DNA of 38,895 nt. It comes from Streptomyces hayashii. GTDB taxonomy: Bacteria > Actinomycetota > Actinomycetes > Streptomycetales > Streptomycetaceae. The position numbers and the translations under genes were made by a program. The notes beneath the pieces were generated by a model. The model searched no databases. It saw only the letters and a program-made list of their open reading frames with translations, and was not told the origin of the DNA. Of the stretch, positions 38,847 through 38,895 are shown piece after piece (position 1 is the first letter of the stretch; every line of letters begins with the position of its first letter). The DNA is taken from the NCBI RefSeq assembly GCF_024539815.1, contig NZ_JAHHIU010000132.1, positions 1 to 38,895 of the forward strand, given 5' to 3'.

Positions 38847-38874
38847 GGCCGGGGCGGCGCCCACCGCCCCGGCC
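38847..38874 (+). terminator. Terminator hairpin after the pectate lyase gene
   Basis: GGCCGGGGCGG (38847-38857) and CCGCCCCGGCC (38864-38874) form a perfect 11-bp G+C stem with a 6-nt loop, 10 bp past the stop. There is only a short CCTT tail. Confidence 0.75.
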
Positions 38875-38895
38875 CCTTCCCGCACCCTGCCGCCG

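Overview
The window looks like a chromosomal segment of a Streptomyces or close relative. Base composition is very G+C-rich and coding frames almost always carry G or C in the third codon position. GTG and even TTG starts occur, many genes overlap by ATGA/GTGA, and promoters are of the TTGAC-N17/18-TAnnnT type. The gene families (actinobacterial DapD, HelR with a rifamycin-associated element, TerD, Tat-exported PhoX, MsiK-dependent-style sugar ABC permeases) fit this.

Positions 1-12748 are mixed core and accessory genes. They comprise dapD (probably leaderless), the RNA-polymerase-rescue ATPase helR with its inducible palindrome upstream, a second dapA-type lyase, a holin-like/DUF3618 envelope pair, an ArsR-type regulator with a START-domain partner and a striking inverted repeat, a secreted nuclease, an uncharacterised acidic protein, and a PhoX-type phosphatase with a candidate PHO box.

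Positions 12771-14849 hold a Ro60/Y-RNA locus. Three tandem Y-RNA-like RNAs can be folded by eye directly upstream of a TROVE/vWA protein (Rsr). Two of them carry a circularly permuted tRNA mimic and the middle one lacks it. This is the most interesting region of the window.

Positions 14850-17248 carry a TetR regulator, a heptanucleotide microsatellite and a two-domain TerD protein.

Positions 17430-38836 are largely a pectin/galacturonate catabolic island, interrupted by an MFS exporter, a TIGR03086 protein and a metallo-beta-lactamase-fold protein (20661-23552). Uronate dehydrogenase and 5-dehydro-4-deoxyglucarate dehydratase are divergent, with near-identical promoters and a shared palindromic operator, so the oxidative uronate pathway is co-regulated. 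A GntR regulator, a DapA-family lyase and an IlvD/Edd sugar-acid dehydratase form a coupled operon. Downstream come two sugar ABC permeases, a Gfo/Idh/MocA oxidoreductase, a PmoA-like (DUF6807) protein and a GH43 enzyme in one tightly overlapping run. The run is followed by a secreted pectate lyase-pectinesterase fusion, a lipoprotein sugar-binding protein, a rhamnogalacturonan acetylesterase and a second pectate lyase. LacI-type operators (core AAnCGnTT) recur before the permeases, at the start of the fusion gene and, in three tandem copies, before the last pectate lyase. No LacI-family gene, ABC ATPase or classical galactarate dehydratase is inside the window.

All assignments come from reading sequence and remembered family knowledge; no database search was run.
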